Source of the DNA: Porticoccus sp905181945
GTDB taxonomy: Bacteria > Pseudomonadota > Gammaproteobacteria > Pseudomonadales > Porticoccaceae
Reading direction: 5' to 3'
DNA: 64,000 bases
Assembly (NCBI RefSeq): GCF_047729555.1
Contig: NZ_CP159825.1
Span: 124,001-188,000 of the forward strand
Shown: piece by piece, positions 53,804-63,607 of the stretch
How positions within the stretch are numbered: position 1 is the first letter of the stretch
How the letters are laid out: the number at the start of each line of letters is the position of its first letter
The notes under the pieces: generated by a model
The model's database searches: none
What the model was told of the DNA's origin: nothing
Seen by the model: the letters and a program-made list of their open reading frames with translations, nothing else
Position numbers and translations under genes: made by a program

Positions 53804-55221
53804 GTAACGAGATAAATTATTTTATACCTGAAATGCGAAGGATGAAATGCATACATTTTGTTGGTATTGGGGGCAGCGGAATGAGTGGAGTAGCAGAAGT
53901 TCTGATCAACCAAGGGTACAAGGTTTCTGGTTCAGATCTAGCGATGAACGGTAATATACTCCGATTAGAAAAATTGGGTGCAAGCGTGCAATTGGGTCAT
54001 ACGGTAGAAAATATTAAAAGTGCTGATGTCGTCGTCATATCTTCGGCTGTGACACATGATAACCCAGAGGTAACTGGCGCTCGAACTCTCAGGATTCCTG
54101 TAGTCTCTCGTGCGGAAATGTTAGCAGAGTTAATGCGCTATCGTCACAGTATTGCTGTTGCAGGAACGCATGGAAAAACTACAACCACCAGTCTATTGGC
54201 CGCTATTTTGGCTGCAGGTGACAAAGACCCAACTTTTGTTGTTGGGGGGCTCGTAAAAGCAGTGAATGCTAATGCTGGATTGGGCGTAAGCCCTTATTTT
54301 GTAGCGGAAGCCGATGAAAGCGATGCCTCTTTTTTGCATCTACAGCCTATGGTTGCGATAGTAACCAACATTGATGCGGATCATATGGAAACTTATGATT
54401 TTGACTTTAATAAGTTAAAGCAAACCTTTTTAGCCTTTCTTCATAACCTGCCTTTTTACGGGTTAGCTGTTTTATGTATTGATGATCCTGTGATTAAAGC
54501 AATGCTGCCTGATATTTCAAGACCTATTCTTACTTATGGTTTCTCTGAGGATGCAGACTATCGTATTCAGAATATGTCTGTTAATCAGCAGTACAGTTAT
54601 TTTGATCTACATAGACCTAATGGGGTCGGCCCTCTATCTGTTGAGATGAATATTCCGGGCGCTCATAATATCTTAAATGCCGCCGCCGCTATCACTGTTG
54701 CTATTGATGAGGGGGTTTCTGATAAGGCAATCAAAAAGGCCTTATTGGAGTTTCAAGGAGTCAGTCGACGTTTTGAGATTTATGGCGAATACCCCATAGA
54801 TAGCGGGACTGTGATGCTAGTGGACGATTATGGACATCACCCACGAGAGGTCTCGGCTGTCATTAAGGCAATAAGGGAAGGTTGGCCAAAAAGGCGGTTA
54901 GTGATGGTGTTTCAGCCTCATCGTTTCACACGCACTCGTGATCTTTTCGAAGATTTTGTTCAAGTGTTGTCTAGTTGTGATGCGTTGTTATTACTAGAGG
55001 TTTATGCGGCAGGTGAGAATGAAATTCCCGGGGCAGACAGCAGAACACTCTGTCGCAGCATAAGACAAAGAGGCTTAGTCGACCCTATTTATGTTTGTAG
55101 TGTTGATGATGTTCAGGAAGTCCTTGGAGACATACTCCAGGCTGGAGATATTTTGGTTACCCAGGGTGCAGGGAGTGTCGGCAGACTTGTAAAAATACTT
55201 GCAGATGCAAGGTTAATATAG
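53800..55221 (+). CDS. murC: UDP-N-acetylmuramate:L-alanine ligase
   Basis: First Mur ligase; adds L-alanine to UDP-MurNAc. The 473-residue product shows RMKCIHFVGIGGSGMSGVAE, P-loop AVAGTHGKTTTTSLLAAIL, VAEADESDASFLHL and the C-terminal DDYGHHPREVSAVIKAI and FQPHRFTRTRDLFEDFV. A longer frame from TTG 53785 contains the GGAGG ribosome site, so ATG 53800 is the start. The ATG overlaps the murG stop. Confidence 0.96.
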   Translation: MSNEINYFIPEMRRMKCIHFVGIGGSGMSGVAEVLINQGYKVSGSDLAMNGNILRLEKLGASVQLGHTVENIKSADVVVISSAVTHDNPEVTGARTLRIPVVSRAEMLAELMRYRHSIAVAGTHGKTTTTSLLAAILAAGDKDPTFVVGGLVKAVNANAGLGVSPYFVAEADESDASFLHLQPMVAIVTNIDADHMETYDFDFNKLKQTFLAFLHNLPFYGLAVLCIDDPVIKAMLPDISRPILTYGFSEDADYRIQNMSVNQQYSYFDLHRPNGVGPLSVEMNIPGAHNILNAAAAITVAIDEGVSDKAIKKALLEFQGVSRRFEIYGEYPIDSGTVMLVDDYGHHPREVSAVIKAIREGWPKRRLVMVFQPHRFTRTRDLFEDFVQVLSSCDALLLLEVYAAGENEIPGADSRTLCRSIRQRGLVDPIYVCSVDDVQEVLGDILQAGDILVTQGAGSVGRLVKILADARLI

Positions 55222-55231
55222 GGTTCGCTAG

Positions 55232-56167
55232 ATGAAAAAAATGATAATAAGCCAGTCAATGAAGACAAAGTATGGTCGAGTTGGGGTGCTGTTTGGTGGT
55301 ATGTCAGCTGAGAGGGAAATTTCCCTATTGTCTGGGAAGTTTATGTCGGAGTCCCTGATTAGATCTGGCGTAGATGTTGTGCTTATTGATGTTGATGGGG
55401 ATTTTTTGCAGCGATTGCCTGAGTATCAGTTAAGCAGAGCAGTGATTATGTTGCATGGGCCTGGAGGAGAGGATGGAAGCCTCCAAGGTGCCTTGCAGTT
55501 TTCCGGGCTGCCTTATACTGGGAGCAGGGTTTTGGCATCAGCATTAGCAATGGATAAATTGCATAGTAAGCAATTTTGGCAGGGTATTGGTTTACCTACG
55601 CCAAATTTTGCCGTGCTGGATAAAAAAACGAACTGGAACAAAACGCTTAGAAAATTGGGTGGCAAGGTGATAGTCAAGCCCTCGCAAGAAGGTTCGAGTT
55701 TAGGTATGAGTCAGGCTAGTGATCCTAAGTCTTTAGAGCAGGCATGGAAAATTGCTTCAAAGTTCGATGATATTGTGATTGCCGAGGAATGGATTGAAGG
55801 ATCGGAATATACCGTTGCGATATTGGGCGAAGAGACGCTTCCTTCCATCAAACTTGAGACAAATCACACATTTTATGATTACACCGCAAAATATCTTGCA
55901 AATGACACTATTTATAAGTGCCCGTGTGGATTAGGCGTCGAAGAAGAGAAATTACTTACAAATTTAGCAGTAGAAGCTTTTACAAGTATCGGCTGTAGTG
56001 GTTGGGGGCGCGTAGATATAATGTCTAATTCAGACGGAGAGTTTTTTTTATTGGAGGTAAATACTGTCCCTGGGATGACTGATCACAGTCTGATGCCAAT
56101 AGCTGCTGTTGCCGCCGGATATAATTTCGATGAGCTGGCCCTAAAGATTCTGGACAGCTCTTTATGA
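55232..56167 (+). CDS. ddlB: D-alanine:D-alanine ligase
   Basis: ATP-grasp enzyme making D-Ala-D-Ala for MurF. The 311-residue product has VLFGGMSAEREISLLSG, LHGPGGEDGSLQGALQFSGL, KPSQEGSSLGMS, the EGSEYTVAILGEE loop and LEVNTVPGMTDHSLMP at the C-terminal end. ATGs at 55232 and 55259 are both possible starts; alignment to DdlB begins near the second. Placement between murC and ftsQ marks it as the dcw paralogue. Confidence 0.94.
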   Translation: MKKMIISQSMKTKYGRVGVLFGGMSAEREISLLSGKFMSESLIRSGVDVVLIDVDGDFLQRLPEYQLSRAVIMLHGPGGEDGSLQGALQFSGLPYTGSRVLASALAMDKLHSKQFWQGIGLPTPNFAVLDKKTNWNKTLRKLGGKVIVKPSQEGSSLGMSQASDPKSLEQAWKIASKFDDIVIAEEWIEGSEYTVAILGEETLPSIKLETNHTFYDYTAKYLANDTIYKCPCGLGVEEEKLLTNLAVEAFTSIGCSGWGRVDIMSNSDGEFFLLEVNTVPGMTDHSLMPIAAVAAGYNFDELALKILDSSL

Positions 56168-56188
56168 TGATTATTTTTTTAACTCAAG

Positions 56189-56971
56189 ATGGATGTCTTA
56201 AAAATGAACACGGCAATTAATCGTAATGAGATTAGGGCAACAAAGATACAAGAACACTTTTTCTTGTTGCGCAATCTTTTGGATTGGCTTTTTAGGAGGC
56301 TAGCACTGTTGCCCTTGGTGGTAGTCTTTGTCGTTATAATCTGGGGAGGCAGGCACCTCTTTATTGCTTTTGATGTCCCCATTAAGAATGTTTCGGTAAT
56401 GGGCATATTTAGTAATATAAGCAAAAAAGAAATTGAAGAATCAGTGGTTCCGCTAGTCTCCGATAAAGGATTCCTCAGCCTAGATTTGACTACAATCGCA
56501 GCTCTTCTGGAATCACGCTCATGGATAGAAAGCGCTACTGTTAGGCGAAAGTGGCTGGGAGACATAGAGATAAAAGTAGTAGAGGAGACTCCAGTTGCTC
56601 GTTGGGGAAAAGACAGTTTCTTAAATAACCAAGGGGAAATATTACAGATCGAAAATAATAGTAACTTGTTGCATTTGCCTTTATTGCAAGGAGAAGAATA
56701 TTCGGAAGGCCTGCTGATGAAAACTTATCGCGAAGTTGCTTTGTTGTTGCAGCCAGCAAGTTTGAAAATTATGGAATTAAAGAGGGACGACCGTGGAGTT
56801 TGGTGGCTGACCTTGTCAAATGGTTTAGAGCTTTTAATTGGTCATGATCAGATCATAGCAAAAGTGCGTCGATTCTTAATTGTATGGGCGTCTGAATTAC
56901 AGACCAAGAGCACCGATGTGGCGAGTATAGATATGCGTTACGAAAATGGCGTTGCAGTGAAATGGAAATAA
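56189..56971 (+). CDS. ftsQ: Cell division protein FtsQ
   Basis: Bitopic divisome protein that joins FtsL and FtsB to the FtsA/FtsZ side. The 260-residue product has a cytoplasmic start, one transmembrane helix (about residues 45-58, LLPLVVVFVVIIW), a POTRA domain (IKNVSVMGIFSNISKKEIEE) and a C-terminal beta domain with WLGDIEIKVVEETPVARWG. It stands between ddlB and ftsA as expected. 111 bp separate it from ftsA. Confidence 0.92.
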   Translation: MDVLKMNTAINRNEIRATKIQEHFFLLRNLLDWLFRRLALLPLVVVFVVIIWGGRHLFIAFDVPIKNVSVMGIFSNISKKEIEESVVPLVSDKGFLSLDLTTIAALLESRSWIESATVRRKWLGDIEIKVVEETPVARWGKDSFLNNQGEILQIENNSNLLHLPLLQGEEYSEGLLMKTYREVALLLQPASLKIMELKRDDRGVWWLTLSNGLELLIGHDQIIAKVRRFLIVWASELQTKSTDVASIDMRYENGVAVKWK

Positions 56972-57082
56972 AAATCATCGATGTGATAGATGCAAGCTTA
57001 AGGGTGTAAGAAAAATTGCCACGTATGTTTTATAGCGAGCAACAGTAAACCTAGACATAGAAGGTAAACATGAGGTCAAAAG

Positions 57083-58321
57083 ATGACTAGTTCGAACGAA
57101 GAGCAGTTAATAATTGGTTTAGATATTGGGACATCAAAAGTTGCAGCTATTGTAGGAGCGGTGAGCCCTGAAGGTTTCCTAGAGATAGTGGGAACTGGAC
57201 TGCAGATGTCTTCCGGTCTAAAGAAAGGAGTGGTCATTAATATTGAGGCTACTGTTCATTCGATACAGCGAGCTATTGAAGAGGCCGAACTAATGGGGGG
57301 GTGTAACATCAACTCTGTTTTTGTGGGAATCGCCGGAAGTCATATTCGCAGCTTGAATTCCCATGGCATTGTTGCGATTCGCGATCGAGAAGTTTTGCCT
57401 TTAGATATAGAGCGTGTTATTGATGCCGCTCGAGCAGTTGCTATCCCCGCCGATCAAGAAATTCTTCATGTGCTACCCCAAGAATATATTATTGATAATC
57501 AAGAAGGGGTGCGCGAGCCTTTAGGTATGTCCGGTGTGCGACTGGAATCAAAAGTGCATCTTGTAACCTGCGCAGCAAATGCCGCTCAAAATATAAAAAA
57601 GTGTATTCGTAGATGCGGTCTCGAGGTTGACGACATTATTCTGGAGCAGCTCGCATCAAGCTATGCCGTCTTAACGGAAGACGAAAAGCAGCTAGGGGTC
57701 TGCTTGGTGGATATAGGTGGAGGAACTACTGATATCGCAATTTTTTATGATGGAGCGATTCGCCATACAGGAGTGATACCTATTGCCGGAGATCAAGTGA
57801 CTAACGATATCGCTCATGCGTTAAGAACTCCAACTGCTCATGCGGAAGAATTAAAAATTAAATATGCGTGTGCTTTGGCAAAGTTAACCGCTCCTGAGGA
57901 GACCATAAAGGTTCCTAGTGTCGGAGATAGGCCTCCGCGCGATTTATCTCGCCAGGCTCTGGCGGAAGTGGTTGAACCAAGATATGAAGAATTATTTTCT
58001 TTGGTTCAAGCAGAGTTACGTCGCAGCGGATTTGAAAATTTGGTGGCTGCTGGAATGGTGCTTACAGGAGGTACATCTAAAATGGAGGGCGTTGTCGAGC
58101 TGGCGGAAGAAATTTTTCATATGCCGGTTAGGATCGGGTCCCCTCAAAACGTTAGAGGGTTAACTGATATCGTTGATAATCCTATTTATTCTACTGGCGT
58201 TGGGTTGCTGCTCTATGGAATGCAGCAATTATCAGAAGGATCATTGTCAGGCAAAACCGCTAAGGGTGATGGTAGAAGCTTCATGGAGACAGTGAAAGGG
58301 TGGTTTCAAGATAGTTTGTAA
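57083..58321 (+). CDS. ftsA: Cell division protein FtsA
   Basis: Actin-like ATPase that ties FtsZ filaments to the membrane. The 412-residue product has IIGLDIGTSKVAAIVG, the 1C domain (LGMSGVRLESKVHLVT), phosphate loop VCLVDIGGGTTDIAIF, AGMVLTGGTSKMEGV and a C-terminal amphipathic membrane-targeting helix (FMETVKGWFQDSL). ftsZ follows after 41 bp. Confidence 0.96.
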   Translation: MTSSNEEQLIIGLDIGTSKVAAIVGAVSPEGFLEIVGTGLQMSSGLKKGVVINIEATVHSIQRAIEEAELMGGCNINSVFVGIAGSHIRSLNSHGIVAIRDREVLPLDIERVIDAARAVAIPADQEILHVLPQEYIIDNQEGVREPLGMSGVRLESKVHLVTCAANAAQNIKKCIRRCGLEVDDIILEQLASSYAVLTEDEKQLGVCLVDIGGGTTDIAIFYDGAIRHTGVIPIAGDQVTNDIAHALRTPTAHAEELKIKYACALAKLTAPEETIKVPSVGDRPPRDLSRQALAEVVEPRYEELFSLVQAELRRSGFENLVAAGMVLTGGTSKMEGVVELAEEIFHMPVRIGSPQNVRGLTDIVDNPIYSTGVGLLLYGMQQLSEGSLSGKTAKGDGRSFMETVKGWFQDSL

Positions 58322-58362
58322 ATATTTTATTTTTAATTAAAGCTAAACGAGGGGTAATCGTT

Positions 58363-59535
58363 ATGTTTCAGATCGTGGATAATACACCAGATAGTGCAGA
58401 AATCAGGGTAGTAGGTGTTGGAGGAGGAGGAGGCAATGCCTTAAGACATATGATCGTAAGCGGTGTTACTGGAGTTGAATTTATATGTGCCAATACTGAT
58501 GCTCAGGCGCTTAAGGATATTGACGCCACAATTTTACAGATAGGAAGTGGACTCACAAAGGGATTGGGTGCGGGAGCCAATCCAGATGTAGGTCGTCAGG
58601 CCGCAATGGAGGATCGTGAGAGAATTTCCGATGTTTTGCGTGGTGCTGACATGGTTTTTATTACCGCTGGAATGGGTGGGGGGACTGGAACTGGAGCTGC
58701 ACCTATCGTTGCAGACGTGGCTAGAGAGTTAGGGATCCTTACAGTTGCGGTTGTTACACGCCCTTTTATCTGGGAAGGAAAAATGAGAATGTCAGTGGCA
58801 GAAGAAGGCCTAAAAGAACTTAAAGATAAGGTAGATTCTCTTATCACTGTGCCAAATGAGAAACTGCTGCAGGTGCTGGGTCGCTCCACTAGCGTGCTTG
58901 CGGCATTTAGCGCAGCAAATGATGTCTTGCTGGGTGCTGTTCAGGGGATTGCTGATTTGATAATACGACCTGGCATGATTAACGTAGATTTCGCTGATGT
59001 GCGAACAGTGATGTCTGAGATGGGTCAAGCTATGATGGGAACAGGTGAGGCAATAGGGGAAGATAGGGCGCGTGAAGCTGCTGAAAAAGCTATTCGTAGC
59101 CCTCTGCTGGAAGACATTAATTTACAGGGCGCGAGAGGCATCTTGGTTAACATAACAGCTGGACCAGATCTTTCATTGGGTGAGTTTAATGATGTTTTAG
59201 AGACTGTACATAATTTTGCAGCTGACAGCGCTACGACTGTGGTGGGTACCGTGATTGACCCATCATTAGGAGAAGCAATTAGAGTCACAGTTGTCGCTAC
59301 AGGCTTAACTATGTCTGATAGCCAAAAGTCCTCTATCAAAATGGCGGATAACACAAAACCAATCGAGAGTGTAAAGGTGACAAAAAATGGAGATACAGAT
59401 TACACTGAATTCGAACGACCAGCCGTACTTCGAAAAGAAGGTAGCTTATCGGAGGATGGGCTGAATGTGAAATCAGGATCTGATTCGGATGATTATCTCG
59501 ATATTCCAGCATTTTTACGCTGTCAGGCAGATTAA
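58363..59535 (+). CDS. ftsZ: Cell division protein FtsZ
   Basis: Tubulin-like GTPase forming the Z ring. The 390-residue product begins MFQIVDNTPDSAEIRVVGVG, has the tubulin signature GMGGGTGTGAAPIVA and T7-loop NVDFADVRTVM, and a linker of about 50 residues. The conserved C-terminal peptide reads DYLDIPAFLRCQAD, with Cys where most relatives have Arg or Lys; this tail binds FtsA and ZipA. It ends the dcw cluster proper. Confidence 0.97.
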   Translation: MFQIVDNTPDSAEIRVVGVGGGGGNALRHMIVSGVTGVEFICANTDAQALKDIDATILQIGSGLTKGLGAGANPDVGRQAAMEDRERISDVLRGADMVFITAGMGGGTGTGAAPIVADVARELGILTVAVVTRPFIWEGKMRMSVAEEGLKELKDKVDSLITVPNEKLLQVLGRSTSVLAAFSAANDVLLGAVQGIADLIIRPGMINVDFADVRTVMSEMGQAMMGTGEAIGEDRAREAAEKAIRSPLLEDINLQGARGILVNITAGPDLSLGEFNDVLETVHNFAADSATTVVGTVIDPSLGEAIRVTVVATGLTMSDSQKSSIKMADNTKPIESVKVTKNGDTDYTEFERPAVLRKEGSLSEDGLNVKSGSDSDDYLDIPAFLRCQAD

Positions 59536-59585
59536 GGTAGTGTATTATTCTAGGGTGACACTTTAAAAAGATCGTTGATTTCGTA

Positions 59586-59608
59586 CGTCAATTGAGCTTG
59601 ACGATTTT
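59586..59608 (+). terminator. Possible weak terminator after ftsZ
   Basis: CGTCAA (59586-59591), loop TTGAGC, TTGACG (59598-59603), then ATTTTTAG. The 6-bp stem is short and moderate in strength; it may reduce read-through into lpxC. Confidence 0.4.
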
Positions 59609-59729
59609 TAGTTTGAATTATGATTTGCGCCGATCAATATTTTTGTATGCATCTAACTAAATAATTGGGTTTCTGCCATCAAAGTCAACAGACCTACCAT
59701 AGAGAAAGTATCCCGGATAATAGTAAAAG

Positions 59730-60644
59730 ATGATTAAGCAGCGAACATTGAATAATATGATCCGCGCCACTGGAATTGGTTTGCATACCGGCGAGAAAGT
59801 TTTTCTGACTCTCCGCCCGGCTCCGGAGGATACCGGGATTGTATTTCGACGTTCTGATTTAAGCCCTATGGTGGAAATACAGGCATCAGCTGAAAATGTT
59901 GGTGATACGATGCTTTCTACGACTCTTACGAAGGGAGAAGTTCGTGTTTCAACAGTCGAGCATTTGTTGGCAGCTCTGGCTGGTCTTGGGATTGATAACG
60001 CTATCATTGATGTTACGGCTCCAGAAGTTCCTATTATGGATGGTAGTGCAAGTCCTTTTGTTTTTTTACTTCAGTCAGCAGGGATAAAAGAGCAAAATAA
60101 GCCAAAACGATTTATACGAATAAAGAAACCAATAAGTGTTTCAGATGGAGATAAAACTGCTTCCTTCAAGCCGTTTAACGGTTTCAAGGTAGAATTTTCT
60201 ATTGATTTCGATCATCCGGCTTTTAATAATCGAACATTGCAGGCATCAGTTGATTTTTCTACCACCTCTTTTGTAAAAGAGATTAGTCGTGCCCGCACTT
60301 TCGGTTTTATGCATGAAATAGAATATCTGAGATCTCAGGGTCTAGCACGTGGTGGCAGTATGGATAATGCTATTGTCGTAGACGAATTTCAGGTGTTAAA
60401 TGAAGACGGCTTACGCTATGAGGACGAATTTGTTAAGCATAAAATTTTGGATGCTATCGGTGATTTGTATTTGCTAGGAAATAGCTTAATTGGTGAGTAT
60501 ATTGGCTATAAGTCTGGCCATGGACTCAATAATTCGTTGCTTAGAGAATTGATTGCCCGGAAAGATGCTTGGGAAATAGTGACCTTTGAGGGTGATGACG
60601 ATGAAGCACCAATTTCCTACACGAAGCCTTTGCTGACGGCATAA
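59730..60644 (+). CDS. lpxC: UDP-3-O-acyl-N-acetylglucosamine deacetylase
   Basis: Zinc deacetylase; committed step of lipid A synthesis. The 304-residue product has IKQRTLNNMIRATGIGLHTG, zinc ligand His in STVEHLLAALAGLGIDN, and the second His and Asp in EFVKHKILDAIGDLYLLG, plus the RTFGFM-type ISRARTFGFMHEIEYL. It is placed after ftsZ, the standard order, with 194 bp between. Confidence 0.97.
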   Translation: MIKQRTLNNMIRATGIGLHTGEKVFLTLRPAPEDTGIVFRRSDLSPMVEIQASAENVGDTMLSTTLTKGEVRVSTVEHLLAALAGLGIDNAIIDVTAPEVPIMDGSASPFVFLLQSAGIKEQNKPKRFIRIKKPISVSDGDKTASFKPFNGFKVEFSIDFDHPAFNNRTLQASVDFSTTSFVKEISRARTFGFMHEIEYLRSQGLARGGSMDNAIVVDEFQVLNEDGLRYEDEFVKHKILDAIGDLYLLGNSLIGEYIGYKSGHGLNNSLLRELIARKDAWEIVTFEGDDDEAPISYTKPLLTA

Positions 60645-60810
60645 AATTTTCCTATATAATGATTTGGCAGCTGCCATGGATGCTATTTTTTTAAAAAATA
60701 ACTACAGCAAATCGAGAGCAGCATTCACCGAACTATTCGATAGCTTATCTGAGCCGCATGCCCTACTTTTATTCTTGTGCAATTAAACGTCTAGTCTTAT
60801 ATATCCTGGA

Positions 60811-63528
60811 ATGATAATGAAATTTTTGGCAAAACTTTTTGGTAGTAAAAATGATAGAGAAATCAAAAGAATACGAAAGGTTGTAGATCGTATTAATAGT
60901 TTTGAGGAAAAATTTTCTGCTTTACCAGATGAAGACTTAAGACTTAAGACTAAAGAATTTCAGAAAAATTATGAGAAAGGGTTATCCCTGGACCAGCTGC
61001 TACCCGAGGCGTTTGCTGTTGTGCGAGAAGCAGCTAAGCGTACTTTAGGCTTGCGTCATTTTGATGTCCAAATGATAGGAGGTGTGGTTCTTCATGAAGG
61101 TCGAATTTCAGAAATGCGAACAGGTGAAGGTAAAACGCTAATGGCAACTTTGCCAACATACCTTAATGCTTTATCTGGAAGAGGTGTGCATATTGTTACT
61201 GTGAATGACTATCTAGCTAATCGCGATGCTGAATGGATGGCACCTATATATCAATTTTTAGGTATGGGTGTCGGAGTTATTTCCTCTGGCTTGTCTCCAG
61301 AGGAAAAAATAAAAGCATATCAAGCGGATGTTACTTTTGGCACAAATAACGAATTTGGTTTTGATTATCTTCGCGATAATATGGTCTTACGTCTCGAGGA
61401 TAAGTTACAGAGAGGCCTAAATTTTGCTGTTATTGATGAAGTGGATTCAATCCTTATTGATGAGGCCAGAACACCACTTATTATCTCAGGAACTGCTGAG
61501 GATAGTTCTGCTTTATACCAAAAAATTAATAAATTAATTTCGACTCTTGTTCTTCATTCTGAGGAAAATCAGGGTGATTTTATTATTGATGAGAAAATAA
61601 GGCAAATAGAACTAACAGAAAATGGGCACTGTAAAATAGAGTCCTTGCTTGAAAGTGAAGGCTTACTTCAAGAGGGAGACAGCCTATATAACGCAATCAA
61701 TCTGTCACTGCTTCATCATGTCCAGTCAGCACTCAAGGCGCACCACTTGTTCAGCAAGGATGTTGAATATATTGTACAAGATAAGCAGGTTGTGTTGATT
61801 GATGAGCATACAGGAAGAACAATGCTTGGGCGTCGATTATCAGAGGGTCTTCATCAAGCCATAGAGGCCAAAGAAGATGTTGTTATTCAGAGCGAAAGCC
61901 AAACAATGGCATCGACGACTTTTCAAAATTATTTCCGTCTCTATGACAAATTATCAGGCATGACAGGGACAGCCGATACTGAAGCCTATGAGTTCCACCA
62001 AATATATGGACTCCCTGTTGTGGTGATACCAACAAATTTACCAGTAGCTAGAGTAGATCTTAATGACTTAATTTACCTTACACCAGATGAGAAATATGAT
62101 GCTGTTGTTGCAGACATCAGGTCATGTATTGAGAAAAATTCCCCAGTATTAGTTGGAACAGCTACCATCGAAAGCTCAGAAGAAATGGCATCAAGATTAG
62201 AGAAGGTAAAAATTCCCCATCAGGTGCTGAATGCAAAACACCATGAAAAAGAAGCGCAAATTATCGCTCAAGCAGGGCAGCCTGGAACAGTCACAATCGC
62301 AACTAACATGGCTGGTAGAGGAACAGACATAGTTCTTGGAGGGAGCTGGGAAGCAATTGTTGCAGAGCTAAAAAATCCTACTCAGGCTCAAATACAGCTA
62401 ATCAAGAATGAATGGAAAGTCCGCCATGATGTAGTTATTGCCGCTGGCGGGCTCCATATACTTTGTACTGAGCGGCATGAATCTCGACGTATTGATAACC
62501 AGCTGCGAGGTAGAGCTGGTAGGCAAGGTGATCCCGGTGTATCGCGATTTTATTTGTCGCTGGAGGACCCATTGATGCGCTTGTTCGCATCGGATGGAGT
62601 TAAAAATATGATGCGATCTCTGGGAATGGAAAAAGGGGAATCGATCGAACATCGGATGGTGACAAGTGCTATCGAAAAAGCTCAAAAGAAAGTTGAAGGC
62701 AGAAATTACGATATGCGTAAAAATTTGCTTGAATTTGATGACGTTGCTAACGATCAGCGGCAGGTAATTTACCAACAGAGGGATGAGTTGTTGGTGGAAG
62801 AGGACATTAGCGAAGTTATTGCTAGTATAATGTCTGATGTTATTGACATATCAATAAGTTATTACATCCTTCCACAAAGTTTGGCAGAACAGTGGGATGT
62901 TGCTGGCCTAGAAAATCATTTCGCATCAGAATTTAAGCTGCAGGTAGAATTGCAAAAGTGGCTGGATAATGATGAACTTTTGAATGAAGAAGGAGTTCGA
63001 TTAAGAATTCAGCAAAAAGCTAAAGATGTCTACGAGGAAAAAGCCTCTGCAATTGGCGCAAATATTCGTGTCATTGAAAGACAGGTAATGTTGCAGGTAT
63101 TAGATACCCTATGGAAAGAGCATCTTTCTCGTATGGACCATTTGCGGCAAGGGATAAATTTGCGCGCATATGCGCAAAAGAATCCTCGACAAGAATACAA
63201 GCGTGAATCGTTTGAATTATTTCAACAAATGCTAGAAAACATCAAGGTAGAGACCATTCATTTCTTAAGTAAGGCTGAAGTTCGTGATCGTGAGGATATC
63301 GAACAAATAGAGCGTTCTAAAATAGAGGCTCAGCAACGACAAAAACTCGAAATGAACCATGATAGGGTCTCAGCAATTGGCGAATCCAAAACATCAAGCG
63401 GAGCTACTAAAAAGTTTTCTCAGGGTAAGCCGTTTGTTCGATCAGCTGAAAAAGTAGGAAGAAACGATACTTGCCCTTGTGGTAGCGGAAAGAAATTTAA
63501 ACAATGTCATGGTAAATTGAACCAATGA
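60811..63528 (+). CDS. secA: Preprotein translocase ATPase SecA
   Basis: Motor that drives proteins through SecYEG. The 905-residue product aligns from MIMKFLAKLFGSKNDREIKR with the E. coli N-terminus (which supports the ATG at 60811 over 60817), with Walker A MRTGEGKTLMATLP, DEAD-type VIDEVDSILIDEARTPL, TNMAGRGTDIVLGG and the C-terminal zinc-binding tail CPCGSGKKFKQCHG that binds SecB and phospholipid. No secM-like frame is seen in the 166 bp upstream. Confidence 0.97.
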   Translation: MIMKFLAKLFGSKNDREIKRIRKVVDRINSFEEKFSALPDEDLRLKTKEFQKNYEKGLSLDQLLPEAFAVVREAAKRTLGLRHFDVQMIGGVVLHEGRISEMRTGEGKTLMATLPTYLNALSGRGVHIVTVNDYLANRDAEWMAPIYQFLGMGVGVISSGLSPEEKIKAYQADVTFGTNNEFGFDYLRDNMVLRLEDKLQRGLNFAVIDEVDSILIDEARTPLIISGTAEDSSALYQKINKLISTLVLHSEENQGDFIIDEKIRQIELTENGHCKIESLLESEGLLQEGDSLYNAINLSLLHHVQSALKAHHLFSKDVEYIVQDKQVVLIDEHTGRTMLGRRLSEGLHQAIEAKEDVVIQSESQTMASTTFQNYFRLYDKLSGMTGTADTEAYEFHQIYGLPVVVIPTNLPVARVDLNDLIYLTPDEKYDAVVADIRSCIEKNSPVLVGTATIESSEEMASRLEKVKIPHQVLNAKHHEKEAQIIAQAGQPGTVTIATNMAGRGTDIVLGGSWEAIVAELKNPTQAQIQLIKNEWKVRHDVVIAAGGLHILCTERHESRRIDNQLRGRAGRQGDPGVSRFYLSLEDPLMRLFASDGVKNMMRSLGMEKGESIEHRMVTSAIEKAQKKVEGRNYDMRKNLLEFDDVANDQRQVIYQQRDELLVEEDISEVIASIMSDVIDISISYYILPQSLAEQWDVAGLENHFASEFKLQVELQKWLDNDELLNEEGVRLRIQQKAKDVYEEKASAIGANIRVIERQVMLQVLDTLWKEHLSRMDHLRQGINLRAYAQKNPRQEYKRESFELFQQMLENIKVETIHFLSKAEVRDREDIEQIERSKIEAQQRQKLEMNHDRVSAIGESKTSSGATKKFSQGKPFVRSAEKVGRNDTCPCGSGKKFKQCHGKLNQ

Positions 63529-63607
63529 ATTAATTATACACATTTTTTATGCTATTTGGATTAGCTTAACTCAGTTATGTTGCCTAGAAAAATATAGCGA
63601 GGAAATC

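Noticed and set aside
59657..60007. 116-codon minus-strand frame overlapping lpxC
   Set aside because: Shadow of the strongly supported lpxC frame.
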